64,000 nucleotides of DNA from Phymatolithon calcareum (lineage: Eukaryota > Rhodophyta > Florideophyceae > Hapalidiales), in the NCBI GenBank assembly GCA_977006965.1, contig OZ345382.1, positions 1 through 64,000 of the forward strand, read 5' to 3'. Of this stretch, positions 53,060-63,753 are shown piece by piece (position 1 is the stretch's first letter; the number at the start of each line of letters is the position of its first letter). The position numbers and the translations under genes were made by a program. Below the pieces are notes generated by a model. It had not been told where the DNA came from and did no database searches. It was given only the letters and a program-made list of their open reading frames with translations.

Positions 53060-53450
53060 GGGTTGTCGCTAAACTTCCCTATTGCGCTCCAGCGTAGGCG
53101 AGACTGGGAAAGACGGTAAGCCTCCCACCCGTGTAGATCGCGTGGCGAAACGAACGACTAGGGACGGCCTGAAACTCGCCCTTAGCGCTTTGGCATAGAG
53201 ACGGCTTTGGGCGCGGAAAACTTCCCACCCGGATCACCACGCGGCAGGGCTAAAAACGTTCTGCGTGGCACTGCAGACGAAACGATTTTCCCCCTCGAGA
53301 TCTCTTTTCAGAACTAGGGTTTTTCTGGTTTTGGCAGTTCTGTTGAAAGGGAACTCGGAAGAGGGAAGTGGAAAGCATTGAGTCCTTATGGCCGGTTGTA
53401 GGGGCAGTCCCAAGCGACTGCTGTTGTATTAGGAACAGCTACAATAATTG
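53060..53450 (+). mobile_element. SINE-like element, uninterrupted copy
   Basis: Two tandem units (GTCGCTAAACTTCCCTATTG at about 53069 and CCTGAAACTCGCCCTTAGCG at about 53167) are followed by GACGAAACGATTTTCCCCCTCG and TTCTGTTGAAA. It ends GGGGCAGTCCCAAGCGACTG, then an AT-rich tail. The order matches the copy at 36642-38024. No target duplication found. Confidence 0.6.
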
Positions 53451-53459
53451 TCTCCATCG

Positions 53460-55470
53460 AGGAAGTTAATGTCAGAGACAGGCGCGGGCAATTTGATCAA
53501 AAGAAGCCAAGACGCGCAATGCGAAAACTGCCAATCTAGCCAGTGAATGAAAGAGCGCATGGTGGTTTTACCACGTCAGTCGCAGAACGTTTCTGGTAGC
53601 TAGTTCTTTCGATTCAGCGGTGCGTAGGAATTGACTATGGGTGATGTCTTAGTAGATTAAACCAAAGTGATGGCAGCGGACAGTTCCACTGCCCCGGTTT
53701 TGGAGCAATTGCACTAAAGTTATTGTGGGATTTGTGAGACAAATTATATTCATGCGTCTACTACACAACAAACACGGTGTCCAAGGCGCTCGCGCAAGAA
53801 AGACAGTTTGTTCTGTTTTCCGCGTCACGGTTTCTGTGTACTCCAAAACGAAAGAGGGCTGTTTGCGTATCATATACAACTGAGATGCGACGTGGAGAAC
53901 AGCAAGCAGGCGCGGTGCAGTTATGCGAGCTAGCGGTTCGAAATATATTCTAATGAGCAATGATCAGTCAAAAGCAAAATTCACGGAGATGTTATGCCAG
54001 GCAGGTGATGCACAGCGTGATCAACGGAGGCGATTTGGAACCAAGACATAACGCTTAGCGGGAACGTCCAAAAGCACCGTTCCATTGTCAGATCACTCGA
54101 ATTTTTCTCGTTCTACGGTATTTCAGTACGTTTCTTCTTCGTTTATTCCCTCCCTCCCCCGCTAGCTAGCCAAACTTTCAGCTACTTAACAAACGTCCGT
54201 TTAATGTCAATGCCTTGCTAAGACACATTCACAAGAGTTTGAGATCATTGCTTGAGCAAAGGAAAAGTACAGTACCGGCCAAACACGTTATGTATCTTTG
54301 CCACGCGTCGATTCGAGAGTACTCGTTGTCGTACAGTAATGTCCCAAAAATCAAAAAGCGAGGTGTTCGAACAGTCGCGATTCACGACCTTCAGAAATTC
54401 GAAAGGATTCGTAATGAAAATACATAAGCGTTTCTTGCCGTGATGTCGATCGAAAGTGTACTCAATCCCTTCAACACTGACAGAAATTAATGTGTGTATT
54501 TTGTCAGAAACAATATGCAATATCTGTCCCAAAGTGTGAAATCTCCCTCAATCGAACCTATTCCAATACGGTACAGTAGCGTTGCGTTGATAGGATATCC
54601 TGCTTGAGAAGTGGAACTGTTATGCGAACGAGCCCCAAATATCGCACCAAAACATGTATGTGATTACCCGATTCTGAGATATAGCACAGCAGTGATGATA
54701 GTCCCACAAGTATTCCTCCCCAGGTCACATTGATACCACGGCAGCAGGTCAAATAGACATACGAAAGGACAATGTAGACTTTCAAATCATGAGAGTAGCA
54801 ATTTCTAAGCCTGAATTGCATGAACTCCAATGAGACTCGGTGCCACAGAGCAGTCCACCTGCGACAAAGATAACTGACGTTCATGATATGGAGTGCTTAA
54901 CGGTTTGCTGGCATGCGGAAGATGGAAGTGTTTTCCACGAGCGCGTCTGAGTGGTAAAAATTGCCAATTCAAGGCATGCCATGAACAGGTCGTTGGTCAG
55001 CGTTTGTATACTTGCTGTTGCGCGAATACAGTGTTGCACCAGTTCCATGTCGAACCAGGAGCGTAATGAAGAACCAATCACCGAGCATTGCTGGTGTGCA
55101 CCTCAGGCTGTGTCACCCCCTCCGTCCCGTCTTCCAGATCTGCATGTTTGTCTGCAGCAGCGCTCAAAAGAACTCTACTTTATTCTAAACTCATCACAGC
55201 GCATTGGCACGTAGACCATCAGATGGCACAGACAGTTGCTGGCTGGCTGGCAGCTTAGTACTGCAGCCAAATAATTAAATTCGCAACGGCCCATCATTCA
55301 ATACCCTACAATTGTCAGCTCGAATCGACCTACCGTTTCCACCACTTCCAGTCCCCACTGACCATCATCTATTTTCTCAAGTCTCTCCACAACCCTCCAA
55401 ACAGCATGATGTTTGCAAACCGTCGATCACCTTACCTCCTTCCCTTTTCAACCACCCGCATCTGAACAAC
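53460..55470. other. Gene-poor stretch before the GT14 gene
   Basis: Only short frames without motifs. The in-frame codons 55312-55470 before the GT14 start lack an ATG. Confidence 0.45.
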
Positions 55471-56625
55471 ATGGCCTTTCCGCGAAAACGACTAGTCGCT
55501 TTGCCACTATCGACTGGGCGAGGTCTTCTCCTGCTTCTTACATGCACGCTCCTACTCCTGTTCTCCCACCACACCGGTCGTCATCCGCACTTCATATCGA
55601 CTCAACTCCCTCGCAACACCCGTCTTCTGCAATCCTCCACAGAAACAACTGTCACGGTCGCCCCGCGCGTCGACCGTCATGCCTTTTTCGTACAGGTTTC
55701 AAACCCCACTCTTGCCCATCTCCCGCGCCTTCTCGCCCGCATCTGGCACCCAGACAATCTCTACGCCATACATTTCGACACGCTTATCCACCCCGCAGCA
55801 GCCCAACTTGCGCTTCGTGCCTCCAATCTCTCTGTCGCCGGCAGACTGCCTAGGAACATTCGCACTATGCCGCAGGAGACCATCAACTATCGTGGTGTGA
55901 GTATGCTTCTCAATACAATCTCCGCCATGCAGTTTCTGCTCGACATGGACACATCCTGGCGCTACTTCATTAACCTATCCGCCTCGGATTACCCTCTGAT
56001 TTCTCCGCAACTTCTGCGCGAACTCCTGGCACATCGAGGACCATCACGCAACTTCTTCTCGTTCTCCTCGACGGAGAAGGCCGCGGCAATGCTACGCAAC
56101 AGAATGTATGAGTTTCACGTTGATCATGCACTCGCCTTTGAAACCGAGAAACGTCCGGTCACTACCGTGCAAACGCGCAACCCTATGGTGGACCAACTGG
56201 GCTTTCAACCAAGTTATTCAGAGGCTTGGATGATCAACTCGCGTAGCTTTTGTAAATATGTCGTCTCCAGTCCCGTCGCCAGGAAGACGCTGCTCACCTT
56301 GGCATACTCGCTTTCTAGTCCGGAGCACTATTTTGCAACTCTGGCACGGAACGATGTAGTGCTTAATGCATCTGTTGTGCCGCATTCCATGCGACTCATT
56401 CTTTGGTCGTTCCGTGGACAACAGGCAGACCAGCATCCATTTTATCTCGACCAACTGGCAGACATTGACGCGTATATCAAGGAGAGTCCCCTCTTCTTCG
56501 CACGGAAATTTAGACAGCCAAACTCGAGACTTATGAACTTGATTGATGCACATAGGGACGACCCGACGCATGCAACAACTGTGAGAGAACACTTTTATCA
56601 CAAGATCAAGATGCGAACGCAATAA
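55471..56625 (+). CDS. GT14-family glycosyltransferase (core-2/I-branching, xylosyltransferase type)
   Basis: 384 residues from ATG 55471. It is a type II Golgi membrane protein: a short basic start, a TM anchor at about 19-32 (LLLLLTCTLLLLF), a stem, and a lumenal catalytic domain. Branch-family marks are YAIHFD (98-103), INLSASDYPLISPQ (167-180), a SEAWMINSRSFCKYV stretch for acceptor or sugar binding, and SSPEHYFATL. The family transfers GlcNAc or xylose from UDP-sugars to glycan or protein acceptors; in red algae a role in cell-wall or glycoprotein glycans is plausible. Which sugar is used cannot be read from the sequence. Complete, intronless. Confidence 0.85.
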   Translation: MAFPRKRLVALPLSTGRGLLLLLTCTLLLLFSHHTGRHPHFISTQLPRNTRLLQSSTETTVTVAPRVDRHAFFVQVSNPTLAHLPRLLARIWHPDNLYAIHFDTLIHPAAAQLALRASNLSVAGRLPRNIRTMPQETINYRGVSMLLNTISAMQFLLDMDTSWRYFINLSASDYPLISPQLLRELLAHRGPSRNFFSFSSTEKAAAMLRNRMYEFHVDHALAFETEKRPVTTVQTRNPMVDQLGFQPSYSEAWMINSRSFCKYVVSSPVARKTLLTLAYSLSSPEHYFATLARNDVVLNASVVPHSMRLILWSFRGQQADQHPFYLDQLADIDAYIKESPLFFARKFRQPNSRLMNLIDAHRDDPTHATTVREHFYHKIKMRTQ

Positions 56626-57590
56626 TCGGCTCCAGGGAAATGAAGCAGCAGTGTTAGAGTGACATAGAATAGTGTATCAGTTCTATTTCTAGTGCAGAAA
56701 CTGGTCGCAAGGACAACAGCCTCGTGGAAGATCACGGAGCTGCAGATTGACAACACCAAATTTCTGCTATTGTATACTATATCAGGAGTAAAGCTGAGGA
56801 ACACACAGGCAATGCACAGTTTCAGATGCCACTTTGAGGACATAGTCCTTCTCGTTGTTATGGTGACATTCATTCACATTGAGCGGAAAACTTTGCGAAG
56901 ACTCTTCGGGCAAGATGCCCATTTGATTGACGAAACGAATTGCCCGCCTCTCAACAGGAAAAGTTTCCTTAACGGCACAATTCCGACGGTTTGGACCACT
57001 CCTATATGCAGCCATTTGCAACATAGGCGACACGGCAACCATGGTTCAGAAGCAATGCAATGGTTTGATCAGGGCGATGGCTGTGGTAAAAGAGCTGTTG
57101 GGACAAATGCCAGATCGTTCAACTTCCGTACACTATTAGTCGTAACGGGCACTCTTTTTCACTTTCTATGCTCTGTGACGGTTGAGGAGCTTAAGTAGAT
57201 TCTTCTATCTTACGGAACAGATGAAGGTCTGGTCCTGTCCAGTAACCTAGCCTTGTCATGGTCGTGGTTCCAGAGCAACATAAGTCCTTTCATTCAATGA
57301 AAGGACTCATGTTGCCGCGAAAACAAAATCTTTTTAATAGCGGAATCTCACATCTGTTGCCATGGAAAAATTAATATTCCGGCAGAGGGTAGAGCACACA
57401 GTTAATGTAGAGTGCAGAGCATTCGGACATTGTAGAAAGCGGGAAATAGAAATTTCTTTGTCGGGAAGATAGCTGGTTACGTTTGTCGCTTTCATACCCT
57501 GTCGTACACGTGGTACGTCGTTGTAACGATACCTGCAGACGATTGTGCATGGCCTCAGTGAGACAGTGTATCATAAAGTTCCGTAGTCTA
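56626..57590. other. Intergenic stretch with one hairpin
   Basis: A 168-codon frame at 56692-57198 has no motif and overlaps another of similar size on the other strand, so I do not call a gene. A hairpin at 57277-57313 is listed separately. Confidence 0.4.
57277..57313. repeat. Hairpin with single-base loop
   Basis: Left arm AGTCCTTTCATT and right arm AATGAAAGGACT surround one C. Beyond one mismatch the arms continue with CAACAT and ATGTTG. Confidence 0.8.
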
Positions 57591-58480
57591 CAGTCGATCC
57601 TCGATTTTTGAAACTCCGATTTTTGAATATCCTCGATTTTTTGAATACGGAATGCCTGTCCCAAGTCGGTTTCGCATTAAATTTTAACGAAAATAAAGGA
57701 TTACTGAATACTCGAATATAGAATATCTAAACTGATAGCTTCAAACCGAAAGGCTATCTTCTTGATTATTTTTAGGCCTCCTGTATTCAACGCCCAACAT
57801 TGGGGATAGTCTATGAGAGAAGTCCCTTGGGCAGCTTGGAGAGGGGCCTTAGTGAGAATTCATCAAAATCGCGGCATAGACACAGTCAAAAAAGTCCTCA
57901 TTACCAGTCATTATTTCGTGGACTGGTTACGAGGACGCGGCATAGGTTTTCAGTGGCTGAGTGTTGATTTGCAAACTTTCGCAAAAGATGATTTTGCACA
58001 CTTTTGAGCAAAAACTTGAAACATCACAAAAAGTTTGGTTGAAAAGCAATTCCACTTCCGAAAAGTAAAAATCGTTATGAGAAAGAATGTACCATAGATG
58101 AGCACATCAGCCACGCCAAACCTATGCCGCGTCCTCATTACCAGTGAAAATATTTGGGACTGGATTTGATGACTTTTACAGACTGGTACTGCGGACGCAA
58201 AAATCGAATTCTCAAGAAGGTCCCTCTTGGAGTACTTGAACAATTGCGATGTGCAGCAGAGCCGGAAAATGGTCAATTGAGCAATGACGCTGTTCCGACT
58301 ACAAACATCGCCTGGATTCCCAATGTGGTACAGCACAGCTTCTTCAAAATTGACATAAATTGTAATCTTGAGCTGTAATTTTTTTAATTTTGCTATGATA
58401 CTACTTCGATACTTGAATAACCTCGATTTTTGAATATCAGGGTAGTTGACATTGTCTATGCAAAAATCGAGGATCGACTG
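57591..58480. mobile_element. Tc1/mariner (pogo-type) element, 890 bp, non-autonomous
   Basis: Perfect 20-bp TIRs, CAGTCGATCCTCGATTTTTG, lie at 57591-57610 and (reversed) 58461-58480, with TA duplications at 57589-57590 and 58481-58482. Subterminal copies of CGATTTTTGAATA repeat near each end. Interior frames are broken and I see no DDE triad. A piece of the same element is at 32281-32378. The family is older than the exact TIRs suggest, since the interior has drifted. Confidence 0.9.
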
Positions 58481-58482
58481 TA

Positions 58483-58779
58483 TTAATTGTGCGAATTTCG
58501 CACACTTCGTAGAACATAGAGATGTAAGCATCTCATATCATCTGGTGCAGCATTGCAGGTTAGGCTGGACTAACTTTACTGTACGGGTTGCAACAATGTA
58601 GGTTTGACGGTACGAAACACGCCTCCTCGCTTGTGTCACCTCTACTTTAACGCCGGCCAGTCTCAAAGTATTGAATTGGCGTCGTACTCAGCACAAACCA
58701 GCCAATTTTCCCTTACAGACACCTATTGTACAATTGACTTGTCCCTTACCCCACATCAGCACTTCAGTCTCCCGCCTCA
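58483..58779. other. Upstream region of the exchanger gene
   Basis: No coding evidence. The last 60 bases are pyrimidine-rich and end CCGCCTCA before the ATG. Confidence 0.4.
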
Positions 58780-60324
58780 ATGTCACTGTCTGTTCACCGC
58801 GTTTTCTCACGGAGCTCCCGGCGTGAAAACCTTCCGCTCGCCGCCGCGCTACTGTCCCTGCTTTGCGTTGCCCTAACTGCCCTTTCCTTGCTCACCCTCA
58901 GATCCAGAGAAGAAGCCCTCTTCAACAGCAGAAGACAATCCGGCACATCCTTCTTCCTGCCCACCACTGTGCGCGCAGTAGGCTACAGCCCCGACTACTG
59001 CAACGGCGCCTCCCCGACGAACTTCCTTCGTTCCTCCAACCGCACCTGGCTTCTCCTCCTGCTCCCGGCCATCTTGTTTACTTTCATCGGTCTGGCCCTT
59101 GTCACCAACGACTACCTCGTTCACGCGGTCGAGCGCATCTGCGTGTGGCTTAACCTGAGCGACGACGTCGCGGGCGTGACGTTCATGGCAGCCGTCTCGA
59201 GCGCGCCGCTGTTTTCCACGAGCATGCTGTCCGTGCTAATCACAGGAGATGACGTAGGCATCGGGACGGTTGTCGGAAGCTGTGTGTTCGCCATTCTCAT
59301 CATCATCGGGCTCTCCGCCATTCTTTCACGCGAGACGCTGCGTATTGACTTCCGCCCGTTGCTTCGTGACTCGGTCTTCAGCGTCCTTTCTGTGGTGGCC
59401 CTTCTTGTGTTCGTGCTATTCTCGACGCGTGGACAGGCAGATTGGTGGGAAGGGCTCATTTTCTTGGCTGTCTATTTGGCGTACATTCTCTTCATGAAGT
59501 TCGGAAACAGGCATTACCTTAATGCCACCGCGGAATGGTGTCAGAGGAGTATGAACGGTTCGGATGTCACGGACGATGCAGAGATAAAGTGCGGCATGTC
59601 CTGCTTGAGGGGCTGGACTGAAGAAAAGATTTCCCAGGCAGTAGCTGAGGAGACGATACCTGAACATTTGGAATCCCCTTCAGAGCATATCTCTACCCCA
59701 GGGAAAATGTTCCTCGGCATCCCGCTCCCAACTTCAAACTTCGGGTGGGCGACGCTTCCCCTGCTGTTCCCGTGGAAGATTGTGTTCCGTGCTACGATCC
59801 CCAATTGCGATTCAGAGAGGATGAGGAAATGGTGGCCGGTCACGTTGGCCACGACCATTCCGTGGATCTTCGCGATGTCCTACGCAATGATCGAAGCCGC
59901 GCGGGTGGCAGGTTGCTTCATGGGGATTCCGTCGTCCGTCATGGGGCTCACGGTGCTTGCTGCAGGCATCAGAGTGAACGACGCTCTCACAAGCGTCGCC
60001 GTGGCACGGATTGGGTTAGGCCAATTTGCGGTCATTAACGCCTTCAGCTTCATTATTGTTGACATTCTGGTCGGGCTCGGGGCACCATGGTTTATTGGTG
60101 GGTTGGTAAAAAGGAAGGCACATGCAGTCTCTGCCAACCCCGCTGGTCTCGTTGTGATCTCGATTGTGTTATTGTTCACCAGTATTATTGTTCTGATCGC
60201 CGGACTAGCATTGCTGAAATGGAAGCTGTCGAAGAAGCTGGGCTACGCTATGATTGCTATGTACACTGTGCTCTTGACGTACACACTGCTCGATGTCTAC
60301 GTCCTGAAGATTGGGGGTGGATGA
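58780..60324 (+). CDS. CaCA-superfamily exchanger, NCKX-like, with changed ion-binding residues
   Basis: 514 residues. A possible signal-anchor (17-40) is followed by two clusters of TM helices (about 90-245 and 350-510) separated by a hydrophilic loop (246-320). The alpha-1 repeat reads VTFMAAVSSAPLFSTSML (133-150), then DDVGIGTVVGSCVFAILIIIG (157-177). The alpha-2 repeat reads GLTVLAAGIRVNDALTSVAVA (389-409), then INAFSFIIVDILVG (419-432). In NCKX proteins the repeats carry GSSAPEL and GTSIPDL with Glu and Asp that bind cations. Here the Glu position is Leu144; Asp401 and Asp428 remain. The fold is clearly NCKX-type, but the transported ion or exchange activity may differ. No intron. Confidence 0.88.
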   Translation: MSLSVHRVFSRSSRRENLPLAAALLSLLCVALTALSLLTLRSREEALFNSRRQSGTSFFLPTTVRAVGYSPDYCNGASPTNFLRSSNRTWLLLLLPAILFTFIGLALVTNDYLVHAVERICVWLNLSDDVAGVTFMAAVSSAPLFSTSMLSVLITGDDVGIGTVVGSCVFAILIIIGLSAILSRETLRIDFRPLLRDSVFSVLSVVALLVFVLFSTRGQADWWEGLIFLAVYLAYILFMKFGNRHYLNATAEWCQRSMNGSDVTDDAEIKCGMSCLRGWTEEKISQAVAEETIPEHLESPSEHISTPGKMFLGIPLPTSNFGWATLPLLFPWKIVFRATIPNCDSERMRKWWPVTLATTIPWIFAMSYAMIEAARVAGCFMGIPSSVMGLTVLAAGIRVNDALTSVAVARIGLGQFAVINAFSFIIVDILVGLGAPWFIGGLVKRKAHAVSANPAGLVVISIVLLFTSIIVLIAGLALLKWKLSKKLGYAMIAMYTVLLTYTLLDVYVLKIGGG

Positions 60325-60631
60325 AAAGAATTCAAACGAGACAATATTCTTGCCTTTCTCGTTGACAGGGTGTCATTGTACGCCTCGTTCAACATCGCTT
60401 TTTCGAATGTGCATCGACTCGACCGTCATTCATGTTCTCTTTTTCCTGCACAGTTGTTTGTAACAGGGAATGACTCCTAACTTGTACTTTCTTGTTGTTC
60501 CTTCGGGGCCTCCCTTTTGAGTCCTTCCGCCTTCGAAGGCGTCGAGATGGTGTAAGATTTGCTCATAGGATATGGATCGTACGTTCGTACGGCAGCAGGG
60601 AACATACTGTACTGTATATCCAGAGGGGTAA
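60325..60631. other. Exchanger 3' region
   Basis: Presumed 3' UTR and spacer. No frame or repeat noted. Confidence 0.4.
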
Positions 60632-60684
60632 CTAATTTGAGAATTTCGTTGATGCTTCAAGCATCAACGAAATTCTCAAATTAG
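60632..60684. repeat. Perfect hairpin, 26-bp arms, 1-base loop
   Basis: CTAATTTGAGAATTTCGTTG begins the left arm, which is mirrored exactly to 60684 around C60658. It shares its last base with the next hairpin. Confidence 0.9.
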
Positions 60685-60728
60685 GTGTGCGATGACTGCA
60701 AGCATCATGCTTGCAGTCATCGCACACC
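60684..60728. repeat. Perfect hairpin, 22-bp arms, 1-base loop
   Basis: GGTGTGCGATGACTGCAAGC begins the left arm and is mirrored exactly around C60706. It is directly adjacent to the hairpin at 60632-60684; both have AAGCAT at the apex. Confidence 0.9.
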
Positions 60729-60866
60729 TTCCCCGTACTTCTCAACGCATATACGACCTATGCCTCTCTGATCTCTCAGGGCCCCCTCGCGCACGGGCAT
60801 ACGAGCTCACCATAATCAGCTCTCATTCTATACCGTTCATCCACAACGTCGCTCATCACTCGTCCT

Positions 60867-60882
60867 GAGCAGTCGACTGCTC
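60867..60882. repeat. 16-bp perfect palindrome
   Basis: GAGCAGTCGACTGCTC, no loop. Lies between the exchanger and the end region. Confidence 0.75.
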
Positions 60883-61101
60883 GGATAATTTAAAGACGAG
60901 ACGATATGGCTATCCGTCAGACGCGAAAGAAATTGGACATCTATGGTAGCTCTGGCTCACGGTCTGAACGTGGGCTCCAACACTCCTTATCCACCATTGC
61001 ACGAGGCAGAACTTCCCTCTCTCTCAGGACTGCACAAACCTCAACCGCTTCATTTCCAGTTCGCTCCTGCGCACTGCTGTCGCCATCAACAGACGCTGCC
61101 T

Positions 61102-61129
61102 GTTCAAAACATCCATGGATGTTTTGAAC
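61102..61129. repeat. 28-bp perfect palindrome
   Basis: GTTCAAAACATCCA and its reverse complement with no loop. Confidence 0.88.
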
Positions 61130-61807
61130 CCTAGTTCGCCAAGGGCAACAAGCCTCACCCACCAATTACAGTCAATCCTTGATAACTGGATGATATCCAG
61201 ATACTAAGGATATCTGGAATCGAAATTGTATGATAACTCAAGTGTTACACGTGTATGTGCCATCATGGCCGAAAGCCGGGAATGCAGGCGAAATGGGTTG
61301 AATATGCCCCATCTCCGGCAATTTGGCCGTTATATGCGCCTCGTTGAAGGATATGCTAGGAGTTCAGCCCAGTAAACAGTGTTAAAAGTTGAGCAGCTGT
61401 GTTCGTGGCGAAGCGAAGCGCCCACGTTTTGAATATGATATGTGCAACTGAATCAAAAAAGTTTGCAAATTTAAAGCATGCACCGTGACTCAAACATTGA
61501 TAATATTCATATATCGAATTTTCTGTAAACCTTAAAATGTAGATAAATTTGTGCAGAAACCATATTCGTGGATGTCTCTTGTATTCTGAAAATCGAGGAT
61601 TTTCTAAATTCGAAGATCCAGTGCACGAGTACTGCCTGTACTGTATCATGAAGAAAGTTCGATTCATTGTTTTCATACAGTTTTTGAACAGTCAATCGCA
61701 GTCAACGGCATATCACCTTTTGACACGCAAACCAATCACGTGTGGATATTGATAATCGCAAAGGATATGCATCAAATGAAATCCCTCGCAATTAAGACGT
61801 TACACTT
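61130..61807. other. Gene-poor stretch, nothing recognised
   Basis: Short frames only. A weaker hairpin (CCAGATA...TATCTGG) lies at about 61197-61217. Confidence 0.4.
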
Positions 61808-61815
61808 GATTGCAT

Positions 61816-62369
61816 CAGGGGAAAGTTATACAGGGGGAGGAAAGCCAGTTTTGGAAGTTTCAAAGATTATAGTGAAAACGTTGGTTCCGTTGTGCACGGT
61901 AAATTATGAGGGATTTCGAGTATCAAAAATATATCTGAAAAGCTGATGTTGATGCACTACGAGACGTGCCCGTCGCACGTGATCTGCCAATAAGAACGGC
62001 GCTTAAGCAAGGTGCACTACGACATGGACGTGCGTGTGCGTTAACGGTTGCTTGCGTGGCGCCGGGATCGATGCGTGCGCAGGTGAAAGGTGCGATAGCT
62101 TGGGCTCAAATGCATCGTTTGTGCACATAGCACTACACACTGCGCATCAACGTTAATTCTGATAATTTTCAACCAGAGGCGAATGGCGCAACGTGAGCCG
62201 TCGCAACATTGGGGCTCCCAATGTTCACAACTTCCTGGCGGCTTTCTCACATAATTTTATGATGCATTTTCGCATTGCCGTTCACGCTTCATACAGACCG
62301 TACGTGAAGCGCTTGAGAAAAACGATATGACAACCGACTTGCTTTCCTCCCCCTGTATAACTTTCCCCT
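61816..62369. mobile_element. TIR element, hAT-like, 554 bp, non-autonomous
   Basis: Perfect 30-bp inverted ends begin CAGGGGAAAGTTATACAGGG (left 61816-61845, right 62341-62370). A direct repeat GATTGCATC lies at 61808-61816 and 62370-62378. It overlaps the terminal C/G, so the duplication is 8 or 9 bp. CAGGGG ends with 8 bp fit hAT. No transposase frame inside. Confidence 0.85.
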
Positions 62370-62378
62370 GATTGCATC

Positions 62379-63716
62379 ATACTCAATTTTAACAGAAGTT
62401 CAGAGTTGATAATGATTTGTGCTTGCTATTTATTTTGTCGTTCTTTTAAGGACCTCCATCTTTGCGAACCTGAGGCCGACATTCGTTGCTTGAACGCAAC
62501 CGGAACCCTTCATGTGAAAGGTACCCTCAAAAAATAAACGAAAAAGAAATGATCTCAGTTCAGAGGTTGGCAGGTGGCCCTAAAGTTTGTTTATGTATAA
62601 GTGGTTTTTCGGTGTGGAACGACAATCTGTTTGCACCGCACCAGGGAAATTACGTTCGCCAAAAATAGTATACCGAACCGAGCATTGAGGATGAAAGAAA
62701 GCAGATAAAGAATTCTTTGCGCACGGTGGTTTGTTGGCCATTTCCCGAGAACCCCACCGAAGTTAATTGAAGAAATGTGCAGTCAAGGAGCATGGGCAGT
62801 TGGAACACTCAGTAGAATCCTGAAGAAGCCTACATGGACCCTTGTATAGGAGATTGACTTGGCTAGAGCCATTGACGTGATTCTTTGTAATTCCGATTAA
62901 GGAAGCTGAAAATTTTCCATGCTACTAGAATATGAGTAGAAAAGTGCCGACTTTCCTCCAGTTGGACACATGGTACCTTCTCAATAAATCCAATTAATTA
63001 CGACAATCTGTTCGCATTTTTTGCACTTTTTTTCAGTTCGCAAGTTTGCAATTACACAGGTTGGACTGTATTATGCCTCTTTTCGCAGAGTGGCGCCATC
63101 GGGATCGGGCTACTTTCAGCGATGGAGATGTCGTGCTATGGTTACTCTATCAAGATTATGCACAAGGGGTCGACATTTCTAAAAGCTTTCATGGCTTCCA
63201 TAAGGAATTGTAGTCTTCCTTCTCTCGCAATTCCCATGAACGTTCGAGCTCAAGCTTACTCTAAACATCAACTTTGAGAGTGTCTTATGGACACAGATAG
63301 GAGCATACAAGCTTGATTGTATCGTTTTGAGTGGATCCATTTACAATTGAAATAGTCCATTGCGACAAGTTCGCATATCCTCTCGATGCGGATAATGCTT
63401 CAGATGTCAAGCAGCATATATGCAAACATCTGAATTGCATCTGCATCTACAGTAAGGCTTGCTTGAAAATGGTCTCCTCCCATTGCTACGGGTATCCATC
63501 ACCTACGCAAAGAATTCTTCCGCTTTCATTATAGTTTTTTCATAGTAGTGTATGAAAATTTTTGATGAGCTAATTTCCCTCTTTTCTAAAAAAGAGATCA
63601 ATTTGATCGTTAAAAAATCTTATTAAAGTACAAATCCCTCTTCTTCACACACAACAGAACAGAAGTCTTTGCTTTACTAGTCAGTTAAAATGCTACTCTA
63701 GTGTCTATGTGACGAA
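62379..63716. other. Gene-poor stretch, nothing recognised
   Basis: No frame above 70 codons and no motif. AT-rich with scattered T and A runs. Confidence 0.45.
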
Positions 63717-63753
63717 CACCCTCAATTGAGGGAATTTCCCTCAATTGAGGGTG
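63717..63753. repeat. 37-bp perfect hairpin, 1-base loop
   Basis: CACCCTCAATTGAGGGAA and its exact mirror surround T63735. Each arm itself contains the palindrome CCCTCAATTGAGGG. Confidence 0.9.
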
